Numbered from the stretch's first letter, positions 26,210 through 35,378 are shown. The stretch is DNA of 64,000 nt from Pseudomonadota bacterium (GCA_021777555.1 JAJYDK010000007.1:55383-119382), one strand, 5' to 3'. The notes: a model not told the origin generated them from the letters alone. Translations and numbers: made by a program.

Positions 26210-27037
26210 TCAGCTCGGGCCGAACTCCCCGGCGAGCTCGCGGGCGCGATCGGCCGCCGCCCGGATGGCCCGGGATACGATATCCGCGATTCCGGCGGCA
26301 TCGAGCGCGCGCAATGCCGCCTCGGTGGTGCCGCCTTTGGACGTCACTTCCTGGCGCAATCGCACGAGGTCTCCGTCCCCGGAGTACGCCAGCAGCCCCG
26401 CGCCGTGCAGGGTCGCGATGGCGAGTCGCCGCGCCGTCTCCGGTGAGAGACCCAGATTCACGCCCTCCTCGGCCATCAGCTCCGCGAGCCGAAAGAAATA
26501 AGCGGGTCCGCTGCCGGAAAGGGCCGTGACGACATCGAGGGCCTCCTCGGTATCGACCCGCACGACTTCCCCGACCGAGCGCATGACCTGCTCGGCCAGC
26601 GCGTAGTGCTTCGCATCGACGTCCGGCGCGGCAAACAATCCCGTGATGCCCGCTCCGACCAGCGCGGGCCGGTTGGGCATGGCGCGGATCACCGGCACTC
26701 CCGCTGCGCACCACTCGCGCAACGCGCGAGTGCGCACCCCCGCCGCGATGGACAAACAGACCGGATGCGACTGCTCCATCAGTCTTCCGAGCGGGGCGAG
26801 GACGGCCTGCACGTCCTGGGGCTTGACCGCCACGACCACGACATTGGCGTGGTGAATGGCCTCACGATTGTCCGCAGCGGAGGTGACGCCGAATTCCCGC
26901 GAAAGCGTCTCGCGCGCTTCCTGCCGGCTTTCGCCGACACAGATGCGCTCGGGGCGCAACCCCTGGCGCAGCAGGCCCCCGATCAAAGCGCGCCCCATGT
27001 TGCCGCCACCGAGAATCGCCAGATCGAGATGCGTCAT
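26210..27037 (-). CDS. proC: Pyrroline-5-carboxylate reductase
   Basis: 275 residues. It catalyses the last step of proline synthesis, pyrroline-5-carboxylate to proline with NAD(P)H, in the cytoplasm. The Rossmann motif AILGGGNMGRALIGGL is at 8-23, VVVAVKPQ near 70, and the family signature (ALSGSGPAYFFRLAE, then GGTTEAAL) is in the C-terminal dimerisation domain. Length is standard. It lies between yggS and yggT as in many gammaproteobacteria. Confidence 0.96.
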   Translation of the reverse strand: MTHLDLAILGGGNMGRALIGGLLRQGLRPERICVGESRQEARETLSREFGVTSAADNREAIHHANVVVVAVKPQDVQAVLAPLGRLMEQSHPVCLSIAAGVRTRALREWCAAGVPVIRAMPNRPALVGAGITGLFAAPDVDAKHYALAEQVMRSVGEVVRVDTEEALDVVTALSGSGPAYFFRLAELMAEEGVNLGLSPETARRLAIATLHGAGLLAYSGDGDLVRLRQEVTSKGGTTEAALRALDAAGIADIVSRAIRAAADRARELAGEFGPS

Positions 27038-27162
27038 AGGCGCCCGATTGTAGCGGCTGACGAAGCATCCCGTGATGGTAGTCGCGGCACTTTTTTAGCA
27101 GAAGCCCCGCCGCCGGGATCCCGTTCCGTCCGCGAGCGCGGGGGGCAATCCGAGAGGCTCCA

Positions 27163-27867
27163 TCAGGCTTTTGCGGGCCGCTGGCCAAACAGAGCCGTGC
27201 CGATGCGCACGATGCTGGCTCCCTCGAGGATGGCGCTCTCGAAATCCTCACTCATGCCCATGGACAAGGTGTCGAGCCCGGCGCCGCCGGCATTCAGCTG
27301 CTCCTCGAGCCGGCGCAGCTTCGCGAACCACTGACGCTGCCGCGCGGGTTCGGTTTCTTCCGGGGGAATGCACATCAGTCCGCGCAGTCTCAGGCGGGGG
27401 AGGGCCGCGACTTGCGCCGCGAGGGCCGGCAGCTCGGCCGGCGGCACGCCCCCCTTGGAGGCCTCGCCCGCCAGGTTCACCTGGATACAGATGTTGAGCG
27501 CGGGAGCATGGAAGGGGCGTTGGGCCGAGAGCCGCTCGGCGATGCGCAGGCGATCCACGCCGTGCACCCAGGCGAAGCGCTCCGCCACGGGCCGGGTCTT
27601 GTTGGCTTGCATCCGCCCGACGAAGTGCCAGGTGAGCGGCAGGTCCTCGAGGGCCGCGAGCTTGCCGAGCGCCTCATCGAGATAGCTCTCCCCGAAGTCC
27701 CGCACGCCCTGCGCCGCGGCCGCGCACACCCGCTCGGCAGGCTGGGCCTTGGACACGGCCAGAAGTGTGACCGAGGACGCAGTTCGCCCCGAGCGTGCCG
27801 CCGCCGCGGCGATGCGCTCGCGCAGCTCTTGCACCCGCTCTGGCAGATTCTGAGAAGCCCTTAACAT
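27163..27867 (-). CDS. yggS: PLP homeostasis protein (YggS/PROSC family)
   Basis: 234 residues, one TIM-barrel domain. LLAVSKAQPAERV carries the lysine that binds pyridoxal phosphate; DFGESYLDEA, WHFVGRMQANK, IQVNLAGEASKGG and LSMGMSEDFESAI are family motifs. It buffers PLP and affects amino-acid metabolism rather than catalysing a known reaction. The gene is divergent from pilT, with 80 bases between the starts. PLP-using BioA and PLP-making PdxH are also encoded in the window. Confidence 0.94.
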   Translation of the reverse strand: MLRASQNLPERVQELRERIAAAAARSGRTASSVTLLAVSKAQPAERVCAAAAQGVRDFGESYLDEALGKLAALEDLPLTWHFVGRMQANKTRPVAERFAWVHGVDRLRIAERLSAQRPFHAPALNICIQVNLAGEASKGGVPPAELPALAAQVAALPRLRLRGLMCIPPEETEPARQRQWFAKLRRLEEQLNAGGAGLDTLSMGMSEDFESAILEGASIVRIGTALFGQRPAKA

Positions 27868-27889
27868 ATGGATGCCCGAACCCCTCCGC

Positions 27890-27895
27890 TATACT
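27890..27895 (+). promoter_or_regulatory. Possible -10 element of pilT
   Basis: TATACT, five of six consensus bases, 52 bases before the pilT ATG in the yggS/pilT divergent gap. The -35 is not convincing at normal spacing; TTAACA occurs at 27861, too far away. Confidence 0.3.
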
Positions 27896-27947
27896 GCCCT
27901 GACCGCTCGGATACTGGATGCCCCGGCCCGCCACGAACGGAGACCCG

Positions 27948-28985
27948 ATGGTCGATATCGCGCAGCTGCTCGCCTTCGCCGTCAAGAACAATGCCTCGGA
28001 CCTGCACCTGTCCGCCGGCGTTCCGCCCATGATCCGCGTCGACGGCGACATGAAACGGATCAATATGCCGGCGCTTGCGCACAAGGAAGTGCACAGCATG
28101 GTGTATGACATCATGAACGACAAGCAGCGCAAGGCCTTCGAGGAGTTCTTCGAGACCGATTTCTCGTTCGAGATCCCGAAGCTCGCGCGCTTTCGCGTCA
28201 ATGCGTTCAACCAGAACCGCGGCGCGGGAGCGGTATTTCGCAACATTCCCTCGCTCATCCAGTCCCTCGATGACCTGCACGCGCCGAAGATCTTCCGCGA
28301 TCTGTGCATGCTGCCGCGCGGCCTGGTGCTGGTGACCGGGCCGACCGGCTCGGGCAAATCGACCACGCTCGCCGCGATGGTCAATCACTGCAACGACAAC
28401 CGGCCGGATCACATCATCACCATCGAGGATCCGATCGAGTTCGTGCACGAGTCCAAGCGCTGCCTGGTGAACCAGCGGGAGGTCCACCGCGACACGCTCG
28501 GCTTCAGCGAGGCGCTGCGCTCTGCGCTGCGCGAGGATCCGGATGTCGTCCTGGTCGGGGAGATGCGCGATCTCGAGACCATACGCCTGGCGCTGACCGC
28601 CGCGGAGACCGGCCATCTGGTGTTCGGCACCCTGCATACCAGCTCCGCCGCCAAGACCATCGATCGCATCGTCGATGTGTTTCCCGCGGCGGAGAAAGAG
28701 ATGGTGCGCTCGATGCTCTCCGAGTCGCTGCGCGCGGTGATATCGCAGACGCTGCTCAAGCGCATCGGCGGCGGCCGGGTCGCCGCCCACGAGATCATGA
28801 TCGGCACACCGGCGATTCGCAATCTGATCCGTGAAGGCAAGATCGCCCAGATGTACTCCTCCATCCAGACCGGTCAGGCGAGCGGCATGCAGACACTCGA
28901 CCAATGTCTGCAGGACCTGCTCTCCAAGGGTCTGGTGAGCAAGGAGGAGGCGCGCTTCAAGGCCCAGAACAAGGATGCCCTGTGA
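27948..28985 (+). CDS. pilT: Type IV pilus retraction ATPase PilT
   Basis: 345 residues, close to the Pseudomonas protein throughout. N-terminal PAS-like domain (NNASDLHLSAGVPPMIRVDG), Walker A GPTGSGKS at 131-138, Asp box (TIEDPIEFVHESKRC), Walker B (DPDVVLVGEMRD), His box (GHLVFGTLHTSSAAKTIDR) and the AIRNLIRE retraction motif. It is a hexameric cytoplasmic motor that depolymerises pili for twitching and DNA uptake. ATG 27948 has GGAGA six bases upstream; an in-frame ATG at 27918 lacks it. Confidence 0.97.
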   Translation: MVDIAQLLAFAVKNNASDLHLSAGVPPMIRVDGDMKRINMPALAHKEVHSMVYDIMNDKQRKAFEEFFETDFSFEIPKLARFRVNAFNQNRGAGAVFRNIPSLIQSLDDLHAPKIFRDLCMLPRGLVLVTGPTGSGKSTTLAAMVNHCNDNRPDHIITIEDPIEFVHESKRCLVNQREVHRDTLGFSEALRSALREDPDVVLVGEMRDLETIRLALTAAETGHLVFGTLHTSSAAKTIDRIVDVFPAAEKEMVRSMLSESLRAVISQTLLKRIGGGRVAAHEIMIGTPAIRNLIREGKIAQMYSSIQTGQASGMQTLDQCLQDLLSKGLVSKEEARFKAQNKDAL

Positions 28986-29177
28986 TGCCCCGCGTGCAGG
29001 GTCCACCGGGGTTCGCTGCGCGGCCAGATCACCGGGAGAGATCCGCAACGCCGGGCGCGAGAGCGATCGGCGGTCTCGCAGGGGCGAGGATCAGGGCGGG
29101 CCGGGTGGCCCCGAACATCAGGCGGCGCGAAGCACGCCGGGAACAACCTGTCGAACGGCAGGCTTGGAGGTGAGATC

Positions 29178-30329
29178 ATGGATCGCGACCAAGCCATCAA
29201 GCTGATTCACGACCTGCTCAAGCGGATGGTCGAGAAAAAGGCTTCCGATCTCTTTCTCACCGCCGGCTTCCCGCCCGCCCTCAAGATCGACGGTGACGTG
29301 CGGCCGCAGAGCGACCGGGCGCTCACCGGCGAGCAGTCCGGCACACTGGTCCGCTCACTGATGAACGACCGCCAGTCACGCGAATTCGATGCGACCAAGG
29401 AGTGCAACTTCGCGATCGCCCCGCCGGGGATCGGACGGTTCCGCGTCAGCGCCTTCGTGCAGCAGGGAGCCACCGGCTGCGTGATGCGCATGATCAACGC
29501 CAAGATCCCGACCTTCGAGGAGCTCGATCTTCCGCCCATCCTGAGTGAGCTGGCGCTTTCCAAGCGCGGCATGGTGGTGGTCGTCGGAGGCACGGGGTCG
29601 GGCAAGTCCACCACGCTCGCCGCCATGGTCGGCTACCGCAACGAGAAGACCCGTGGCCACATCGTCACCATCGAGGACCCGGTGGAGTTCGTGCATCAGC
29701 ACAAGGGGTGCGTCATCACCCACCGCGATATCGGCGTCGACACCGATTCCTGGCACGTCGCGCTCAAGAACGTCCTGCGCCAGGCGCCCGACGTCATCTA
29801 CATCGGCGAGATCCGCGACCGCGAGACCATGGAGTATGCGGTCCAGTTCGCCGAGACCGGCCACCTGGTGTTCTCGACCCTGCATGCGAACAACGCGAAC
29901 CAGGCGCTCGATCGCATCATCAATTTCTTTCCCGACGAGCGGCGCGAGCAGCTGCTGATGGATCTGTCGCTCAATATCCGTGCGTTCATCTCGCAGCGCC
30001 TGGTGCCGCGCGAAAGCGGCGGCGGCCGGATCGCCGCCACCGAGATCATGCTCAACTCGCCGCTCATCCAGGACCTCATCTTCAAGGGCGAGGTGGTCAA
30101 GATCCGCGACGTCATGGCGCGCTCGAACCGCCTCGGCATGAAGACCTTCGATCAGGCGCTGTTCGAGCTGTACGAGGCCGGCTTCATCTCCTATGAGGAT
30201 GCCCTGCGCAACGCCGACTCGAAGAACGAGCTGCGACTGCGTGTGAAGCTCGAGAGCCGCCGGCAGGCCACGAAGCTCGAGGATGAGGGTCTGAGCATCG
30301 TGGACGAGGAGGAGGGCAAGTCGCTGTGA
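29178..30329 (+). CDS. pilU: Type IV pilus retraction ATPase PilU
   Basis: 383 residues. PilU-type paralogue of PilT, which assists retraction in a PilT-dependent way. N-terminal EKKASDLFLTAGFPPALKIDG, Walker A GGTGSGKST, TIEDPVEFVHQHKGC, Walker B IGEIRDRETME, His box GHLVFSTLHANNANQ and an acidic C-terminal tail. ATG 29178 follows TGGAGGTGAG, an excellent ribosome site. The 192 bases after pilT hold no clear gene. The stop overlaps the next ATPase gene. Confidence 0.94.
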   Translation: MDRDQAIKLIHDLLKRMVEKKASDLFLTAGFPPALKIDGDVRPQSDRALTGEQSGTLVRSLMNDRQSREFDATKECNFAIAPPGIGRFRVSAFVQQGATGCVMRMINAKIPTFEELDLPPILSELALSKRGMVVVVGGTGSGKSTTLAAMVGYRNEKTRGHIVTIEDPVEFVHQHKGCVITHRDIGVDTDSWHVALKNVLRQAPDVIYIGEIRDRETMEYAVQFAETGHLVFSTLHANNANQALDRIINFFPDERREQLLMDLSLNIRAFISQRLVPRESGGGRIAATEIMLNSPLIQDLIFKGEVVKIRDVMARSNRLGMKTFDQALFELYEAGFISYEDALRNADSKNELRLRVKLESRRQATKLEDEGLSIVDEEEGKSL

Positions 30330-31489
30330 TCGACGCCACCGTCATAGAGCCGTCGTCGCCCCCGGAGAGCAAGACCGAGAGCACCGGCGATTTCGGGGCG
30401 CTCTCCCAGGGAGCCCCGGGCGCCGCGCCGCACATCAACACGCTGCCGCTGTTCAGGCTGATGGCCGAGCGCAAGGCATCGGATCTCTTTTTCGCCTGCA
30501 ATGCGCCCATCAAGATCAAGATCGAAGGGCAGATCCTGCCGGTCAACAAGCACGTGCTCACGCCGCAGGTGGTCCGTCAGACCGCCCTCGCGCTCATGAC
30601 GCCGGAGCAGCGTGAGAGCTTCGCACGCGAGTTCGAGCTCGATTTCGCGATCTCCGAGCCCGGTCTCGGCCGCTTTCGCGTCAATGTGTTCATGCAGCGC
30701 GGTTACCCGGCGGTGGTGCTGCGATACATCTCGGCGGAGATGCCGCGGCTCGAGTCCCTGGGCGTGCCCGAGGTCGTCGCGGATCTGGCCATGATGAAGC
30801 GCGGACTGGTGCTGGTGGTCGGGTCGACGGGCTCCGGCAAGTCGACCACGCTCGCCTCCATGATCAACCTGCGCAACGAGACCGTATCGGACCACATCCT
30901 GACCATCGAGGACCCCATCGAGTTCCTGCATGCCAACAAGCGCTCGATCGTCAATCAGCGCGAGGTGGGGCTCGATACCAAGTCCTATTCGCGCGCGCTG
31001 CGCGGCGTCCTGCGTGCGGCACCGGATGTGATCCTCATCGGCGAGATCCGCGATCGCGAGAGCATGGAGGCCGCCATCCAGCTCGCGGGCACCGGGCACC
31101 TGGTGCTCTCGACGCTGCACTCCAACAACTGCGCGCAGGCGCTCGACCGCATCATCAACCTCTTCCCCTCCGAGCAGCATGCGCAGGTCTTTCTCGACCT
31201 GTCGCAGTACCTGCGCGGCATCCTGGCGCAGCGCCTGGTCAAGAGCAAGGATGGACGGCGGGTGGCGGCGGTCGAGGTGATGCTCAATACGCCACACATC
31301 TCGGATCTCATCTCGAAGGGCGACATCGTCGGCGTGAAGGAGGCGATCGCCGCCAGCGGCGAGCGCGGCATCCGCAGCTTCGATGCGGCGCTGCACGAAC
31401 TTTACAAACAAGGGCGCGTCGAACTCGCCGACGCGCTCGTGAACGCCGACTCGCGCGCCAACCTCGAGGCGAAAATCAACTTCGGTTAG
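30326..31489 (+). CDS. Third PilT/PilU-type ATPase
   Basis: 387 residues, GTG start overlapping the pilU stop (GTGA). A 35-residue Ser/Pro-rich N-terminal extension precedes a complete PilT/PilU fold: ERKASDLFFACNAPIKIKIEG, Walker A GSTGSGKST, TIEDPIEFLHANKRS, Walker B IGEIRDRESME, His box GHLVLSTLHSNNCAQ. All catalytic elements look intact, so it is probably active. It resembles PilU more than PilT (IGEIRD, short AIRNLIRE equivalent replaced by HISDLISKGD). Its exact role is not known. Confidence 0.85.
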   Translation: MIDATVIEPSSPPESKTESTGDFGALSQGAPGAAPHINTLPLFRLMAERKASDLFFACNAPIKIKIEGQILPVNKHVLTPQVVRQTALALMTPEQRESFAREFELDFAISEPGLGRFRVNVFMQRGYPAVVLRYISAEMPRLESLGVPEVVADLAMMKRGLVLVVGSTGSGKSTTLASMINLRNETVSDHILTIEDPIEFLHANKRSIVNQREVGLDTKSYSRALRGVLRAAPDVILIGEIRDRESMEAAIQLAGTGHLVLSTLHSNNCAQALDRIINLFPSEQHAQVFLDLSQYLRGILAQRLVKSKDGRRVAAVEVMLNTPHISDLISKGDIVGVKEAIAASGERGIRSFDAALHELYKQGRVELADALVNADSRANLEAKINFG

Positions 31490-31526
31490 CCGGTGCGCCT
31501 TGCGGGCCAGGAGCGCGGCCGCGGAG

Positions 31527-32396
31527 TCAGAAGACGCTGAGCGCGTCGAACACCGGCCCGTCCACGCATACTCGCTTCATCGCGTCGCCTTCCGGCGTGC
31601 GCACCCGCACCGTGCACCCCGCGCAACCGCCGACCGCGCACGCCATGAATTCCTCGAGCGACACCTGGCAGGGCACCCCGTAGCGGCGTGCCAGCTGGCT
31701 CGCCGCCGCCAGCATGGGCGTTGGGCCGCAGGCGAACAGTTCCACCTCTGCGAGCTCGTGCGCCGTGAGAGAGTTCAGCCATTCGGCGGCGAGCTCGGTG
31801 ACATAGCCCTCGAAACATCCCGGAAAGCCCGACCGGCTGGCAAGTCGGCTCGCCACCCCCCACTCCTCGAGGAGTGGCATGCACGCGATCGTGCCCGCCG
31901 GAATCCCGGGCACGACAATGACCGAGGGACGCGCTCGAAACGGGAAGGGGATCTCCGAGCCCATGAGTACCAGGGGCTTCAGGGTGGTGTCGGCGCGCAG
32001 TCGCTCGGCCAGGAAAATCATGGGCGGGATGCCGACGCCCCCGCCGATCAGCACGGCGCGTGGCCGCTCGGGATGCGCCACGAAGGGTTGTCCGATCGGG
32101 CCGATGAGGCTGATCGTCTCGCCCGGCTTGCGCGCCGCCAGGGCACGCAGGCCCGGGCCTACGATCTTGAAGAGCAGTTCGATCCAGCCCGCCTGGACGT
32201 CGACGCGCATGATCGAGAGCGGCCGCCGCATCGCAATCGAGGCGTCGCAGGTCACATGTACGAACTGTCCCGGCTGGGCGTGCGTGGCGCAGGCCGGCGC
32301 CTCGAGGCGCAGCACGAACTGCTCGCCCTCATAGGCGGTCTGCCGCAATACCGCCGCATCTTCCAGGTGCAGCGTGCCGCGCGTTTCGCGGCTCAT
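31527..32396 (-). CDS. pyrK: PyrK-like dihydroorotate dehydrogenase electron-transfer subunit
   Basis: 289 residues of the ferredoxin-reductase type. RRPLSIMRV is the FAD-binding motif, IGGGVGIPPMIFLAE the pyridine-nucleotide motif, and CAVGGCAGCTVRV plus a later cysteine (KRVCVDG) bind a 2Fe-2S cluster, as in PyrK. PyrK normally partners PyrD type 1B and passes electrons to NAD; no pyrD gene is in the window. It starts at the ATGA overlap with the pyrB stop, so it is coupled to pyrimidine synthesis. A related sulfide/ferredoxin reductase subunit is the main alternative. Confidence 0.78.
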   Translation of the reverse strand: MSRETRGTLHLEDAAVLRQTAYEGEQFVLRLEAPACATHAQPGQFVHVTCDASIAMRRPLSIMRVDVQAGWIELLFKIVGPGLRALAARKPGETISLIGPIGQPFVAHPERPRAVLIGGGVGIPPMIFLAERLRADTTLKPLVLMGSEIPFPFRARPSVIVVPGIPAGTIACMPLLEEWGVASRLASRSGFPGCFEGYVTELAAEWLNSLTAHELAEVELFACGPTPMLAAASQLARRYGVPCQVSLEEFMACAVGGCAGCTVRVRTPEGDAMKRVCVDGPVFDALSVF

Positions 32397-33349
32397 GCCG
32401 CGCCCCGCGAACCCATCACCTCCGCGAGCACCGCCATGCGCACGGCCACGCCATTGCGCACCTGGTCGCGTATGGCCGAGCGTGGGCCATCGGCCACGTC
32501 GGAGGCGATTTCGATACCGCGGTTCATCGGTTGTGGATGCATGACGATGGCATCCGGCCGGGCTATCGCGAGGCGCTCCGGCGTGAGCCCGTAATGGGCG
32601 AAGTAGCGATCGGCATCGGGCAACTCGGCCTGCGCCATGCGCTCTTTCTGAATGCGCAGCATCATGACGACATCCGCGTCCTTCAGACCGCTTTCGAGCG
32701 TGGTGTGGCGCGAGCAACCGGAGAATTCCCGTGGCTCGGGCATCAAGGCCGGCGGCGCCACGATGCGCAGGTCCGGCACGCCGAGCGTGCTGAACGCGTC
32801 GTACGCCGAGCGCGCGACGCGCGAGTGCCGGATGTCGCCGACGATGGCGATGGAGAGATTGTCGAGACGGCCCTTCCTCTGGCGGACCGTGAGCGCATCC
32901 AGCAGGCCCTGAGTCGGATGCGCGACGTGGCCTTCGCCCGCCGAGAGAATGCTCACATGAGGCGCAACGTTGGCAGCCACGGTGACCGGCACGCCGGTCT
33001 CAGCATCGCGAATGACCATGACATCCACGTGCAGGGACTGAAGCGTATAGACGGTATCCAACATGCTCTCGCCCTTGACGCGCGAGGACAGCTGCACCTC
33101 CAGGTTCACGACATCGGCGCCCAGGCGCTTCGCCGCGAGCTCGAACGATACGCGAGTCCGCGTGGAGGGCTCCGTGAACAGGTTGGCGACCGTGCGGCCC
33201 GCCAGCAGGCGGCTGGCCGGCGGTTTCGCGCCGAGCGGTCGAACGTAACTCTGGGCGCGATCGAGCAGCTGCTCGATCATCGCCCGCGGCAGGCCTTCGA
33301 GGGTAATCAAGTGACGGAGCGTTCCGTCGGGGCGCAGTTGATCAGTCAC
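32393..33349 (-). CDS. pyrB: Aspartate carbamoyltransferase, catalytic chain
   Basis: 318 residues, GTG start. Committed step of pyrimidine synthesis: carbamoyl phosphate plus aspartate to carbamoyl aspartate. The carbamoyl-phosphate motif FTEPSTRTRVSFE, the HPTQGLLDAL segment and MHPQPMNRG are intact. In Pseudomonas the enzyme needs the inactive dihydroorotase-like PyrC' encoded next to it; here there is no pyrC' or regulatory pyrI beside it, but a pyrK-like gene. The start lies two bases after the ruvX stop. Confidence 0.95.
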   Translation of the reverse strand: MTDQLRPDGTLRHLITLEGLPRAMIEQLLDRAQSYVRPLGAKPPASRLLAGRTVANLFTEPSTRTRVSFELAAKRLGADVVNLEVQLSSRVKGESMLDTVYTLQSLHVDVMVIRDAETGVPVTVAANVAPHVSILSAGEGHVAHPTQGLLDALTVRQRKGRLDNLSIAIVGDIRHSRVARSAYDAFSTLGVPDLRIVAPPALMPEPREFSGCSRHTTLESGLKDADVVMMLRIQKERMAQAELPDADRYFAHYGLTPERLAIARPDAIVMHPQPMNRGIEIASDVADGPRSAIRDQVRNGVAVRMAVLAEVMGSRGAA

Positions 33350-33351
33350 GG

Positions 33352-33798
33352 CTACAATTGTTCTCCCATCTCACCCGACAGCCAGCGCTCGAGGATGACC
33401 GCGGCCGCGGTGCTGTCGACCTCCGCGTGCCGCGTCCGCCGCCGCTCGCCGGCGGCGCGCCGTGCGGTGAGCGCCGCGCTTGCCTCCAGGGAGGAGAAGC
33501 GCTCATCGACGAGGCTGACGGGAAGAGCGAACCGGCGCTTGAGCTCGTTGGCGAACCGGCGCGCGCTCGGCTGCAACGCCCCGGGGGTGCCGTCCACATT
33601 ATAAGGGGCTCCCACCACCAGCCGCGCGGGCTTGAGCGAGAGCACTTCCCGGCCGATCGCCCCCCAATCGGGCCCGGCACGGCCGACGAGCACGGCCGGC
33701 CGAGGTGCGGCGGTCGCCGTCAGCGTGTCTCCGGCGGCGATGCCAATGCGTTTCAGTCCGAAGTCGAAGGCCAGGACGATCGTTATGGCTTCAGGCAT
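33352..33798 (-). CDS. ruvX: RuvX/YqgF, pre-16S rRNA nuclease (Holliday junction resolvase-like)
   Basis: 148 residues. RNase H-like fold with LAFDFGLKRIGIAAGD at the N-terminus, LVVGAPYNVDGTPG and LVDERFSSLEASAAL; catalytic acids are in place. The family matures the 5' end of 16S rRNA. The start overlaps the yqgE stop by eight bases. Neighbour order yqgE-ruvX-pyrB is widely conserved. Confidence 0.93.
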   Translation of the reverse strand: MPEAITIVLAFDFGLKRIGIAAGDTLTATAAPRPAVLVGRAGPDWGAIGREVLSLKPARLVVGAPYNVDGTPGALQPSARRFANELKRRFALPVSLVDERFSSLEASAALTARRAAGERRRTRHAEVDSTAAAVILERWLSGEMGEQL

Positions 33799-34465
33799 GT
33801 CCGGCGGTGAGGCTCACCTGGCCGACATTCACGCCGAGCAGCCGCCAGGCTCCGCTCCAGCGCTCCTCGAAGGGCAGATCGAAGACCACCCGCGCGTCCA
33901 CCGGCACCGACATCCATGCATTTTCCAGGATTTCGCGCTCGAGCTGCCCGGACTCCCAACCCGCATAGCCCAGCGCAATGAAGGCATCCGTCGGCCCTTC
34001 ACCGCGCGCCATGGCGGTGAGCACATCGCGCGAGGTCGTCACCTGGATGGTCTCGGAGACCTTGTGGGTATGATCCCAGCGTCCGCCGGGCCTGTGCAGC
34101 ACGAACCCCCGGTCGGTGTGCACGGGGCCGCCGCGCAATACGGGCTGCCCGGCGATGATCTCGCTCGCGGGGGTGATCTGCATTTGCGAGAACACGTCCG
34201 AGAGGCGCATGGGCAGAGGCTTGTTGAGCACGATGCCGAGTGCGCCGCGATCCGTGTGCTCGCAGACGAGCGCCACGGTCTGAGCGAAGTTCGGATCGGT
34301 GAGGGAGGGCATTGCAATCAGCAGATGATTGGTCAGGCTGCTGAAATCGGATTCCTCGGGACGAGCGCCGCGGCCCGCCTTGTTCCGGCGTCTGCGTGTC
34401 TTGGCCTTTGTGACCTCGGTTTCCGGCTCTGCGCCGGCGCCCGGCTTGCCGCTGCGCTCGCTCAT
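33791..34465 (-). CDS. yqgE: YqgE/AlgH family protein
   Basis: 224 residues. The conserved core (about 40-224) starts LTNHLLIAMPSLTDPNF and includes ALGIVLNKP and LFVALGYAGW-like IALGYAGWESGQLE. The first 40 residues are a charged, Lys/Arg-rich extension not typical of the family, so a shorter start is possible, although no better ATG with a ribosome site is visible. Function is unknown; in Pseudomonas the homologue was linked to alginate regulation. Confidence 0.88.
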   Translation of the reverse strand: MSERSGKPGAGAEPETEVTKAKTRRRRNKAGRGARPEESDFSSLTNHLLIAMPSLTDPNFAQTVALVCEHTDRGALGIVLNKPLPMRLSDVFSQMQITPASEIIAGQPVLRGGPVHTDRGFVLHRPGGRWDHTHKVSETIQVTTSRDVLTAMARGEGPTDAFIALGYAGWESGQLEREILENAWMSVPVDARVVFDLPFEERWSGAWRLLGVNVGQVSLTAGHA

Positions 34466-34496
34466 GCGCCAAGTATGGGGATGGAGGGCTTGCGGC

Positions 34497-35378
34497 TCAA
34501 GGCATCGTGACCGCGCCCTGAACGCGGCCACCGACGAACTGCCACTCATATGTGAAACGCAGCACCGAGTACCGGTGTGCGAGAGCCGGGGGGAAGGGGT
34601 CGAAGGGGCTGGCCAGCCTGAGGATGGCGAGCGCCGCCTGATCGAGCGCGGGATCGCCGCTCGAGCGGCGGATGACCGCCCGGGCGAGCGTGCCATCCGC
34701 TGCGATCGCCACCTCGATCACGGGGGCGGCGTGCGGGCCTGCATCGCGGGCCGCGATCGGGAAATTCAGCGTGCCGATGCGCTCGACCTTGCGGCGCCAA
34801 GCCACCAGGTACGGTGCGACGATGGTCGAGCGTGTGTCCGGGCTCACCCACAATGCGCGCTTCGGGCCGTTCAACCGCGGCGGGCCACTACTCCCGCCGC
34901 CTCCGGGCGCGGCTCCGGCCGCCATTGCGCCGAGCCCGGCCTCGCTCGCCTGCGTCTCGGCGGGAAGGTATGCGACTTCGGTCCTCCAGCTCCAGCCGCG
35001 TGTGGTGAGCACGGGCTCGGCCGTGTGAGGCGCCGGGGCGCCGCCGGGGGGCGGGGCAGCGGCCGCGCCGGTGGTGCCCCGAGGTGCTCCGGGACGGGCG
35101 GTGTGAAGGCGGGGCGTCACGGCCTTGCGCGTGTTGCCCGAGCCGAGCTGGGTGCGCTGCGCGAGGTAGGCGGCCGAGTCATTGCGGGGCGCGCTCGGCA
35201 GCTGGGTGGACACCAGCAGCACCTTCAGCCCCGGAGCGCCATGGCCCCCGGCGAGCGGGGAGTTGAACGTCACGCCGAGGATGAGCAGGCCGTGCAGCGC
35301 GGCGGCGAGAAACAGCATGACGAACAGGCGATCCCGGGGGGCGCGCTCGGCCCGCAGGGCGGCGGTACTCGGGCTCAT
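34497..35378 (-). CDS. TonB-family energy transducer
   Basis: 293 residues: one N-terminal membrane helix (about 20-40), a long Pro/Ala/Gly-rich periplasmic spacer (about 65-180) and a TonB C-terminal domain (ADGTLARAVIRRSSGDPALDQAAL, ASPFDPFPP). It transmits proton-motive force to outer-membrane partners. No exbB/exbD is nearby. In P. aeruginosa the same position beside gshB-pilG holds tonB3, linked to twitching motility, so a pilus role is possible here by position. Five bases separate it from gshB. Confidence 0.82.
   Translation of the reverse strand: MSPSTAALRAERAPRDRLFVMLFLAAALHGLLILGVTFNSPLAGGHGAPGLKVLLVSTQLPSAPRNDSAAYLAQRTQLGSGNTRKAVTPRLHTARPGAPRGTTGAAAAPPPGGAPAPHTAEPVLTTRGWSWRTEVAYLPAETQASEAGLGAMAAGAAPGGGGSSGPPRLNGPKRALWVSPDTRSTIVAPYLVAWRRKVERIGTLNFPIAARDAGPHAAPVIEVAIAADGTLARAVIRRSSGDPALDQAALAILRLASPFDPFPPALAHRYSVLRFTYEWQFVGGRVQGAVTMP

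Noticed and set aside
28986..29177. Small frames between pilT and pilU
   Set aside because: They overlap both neighbours, have no ribosome site and no recognisable sequence.
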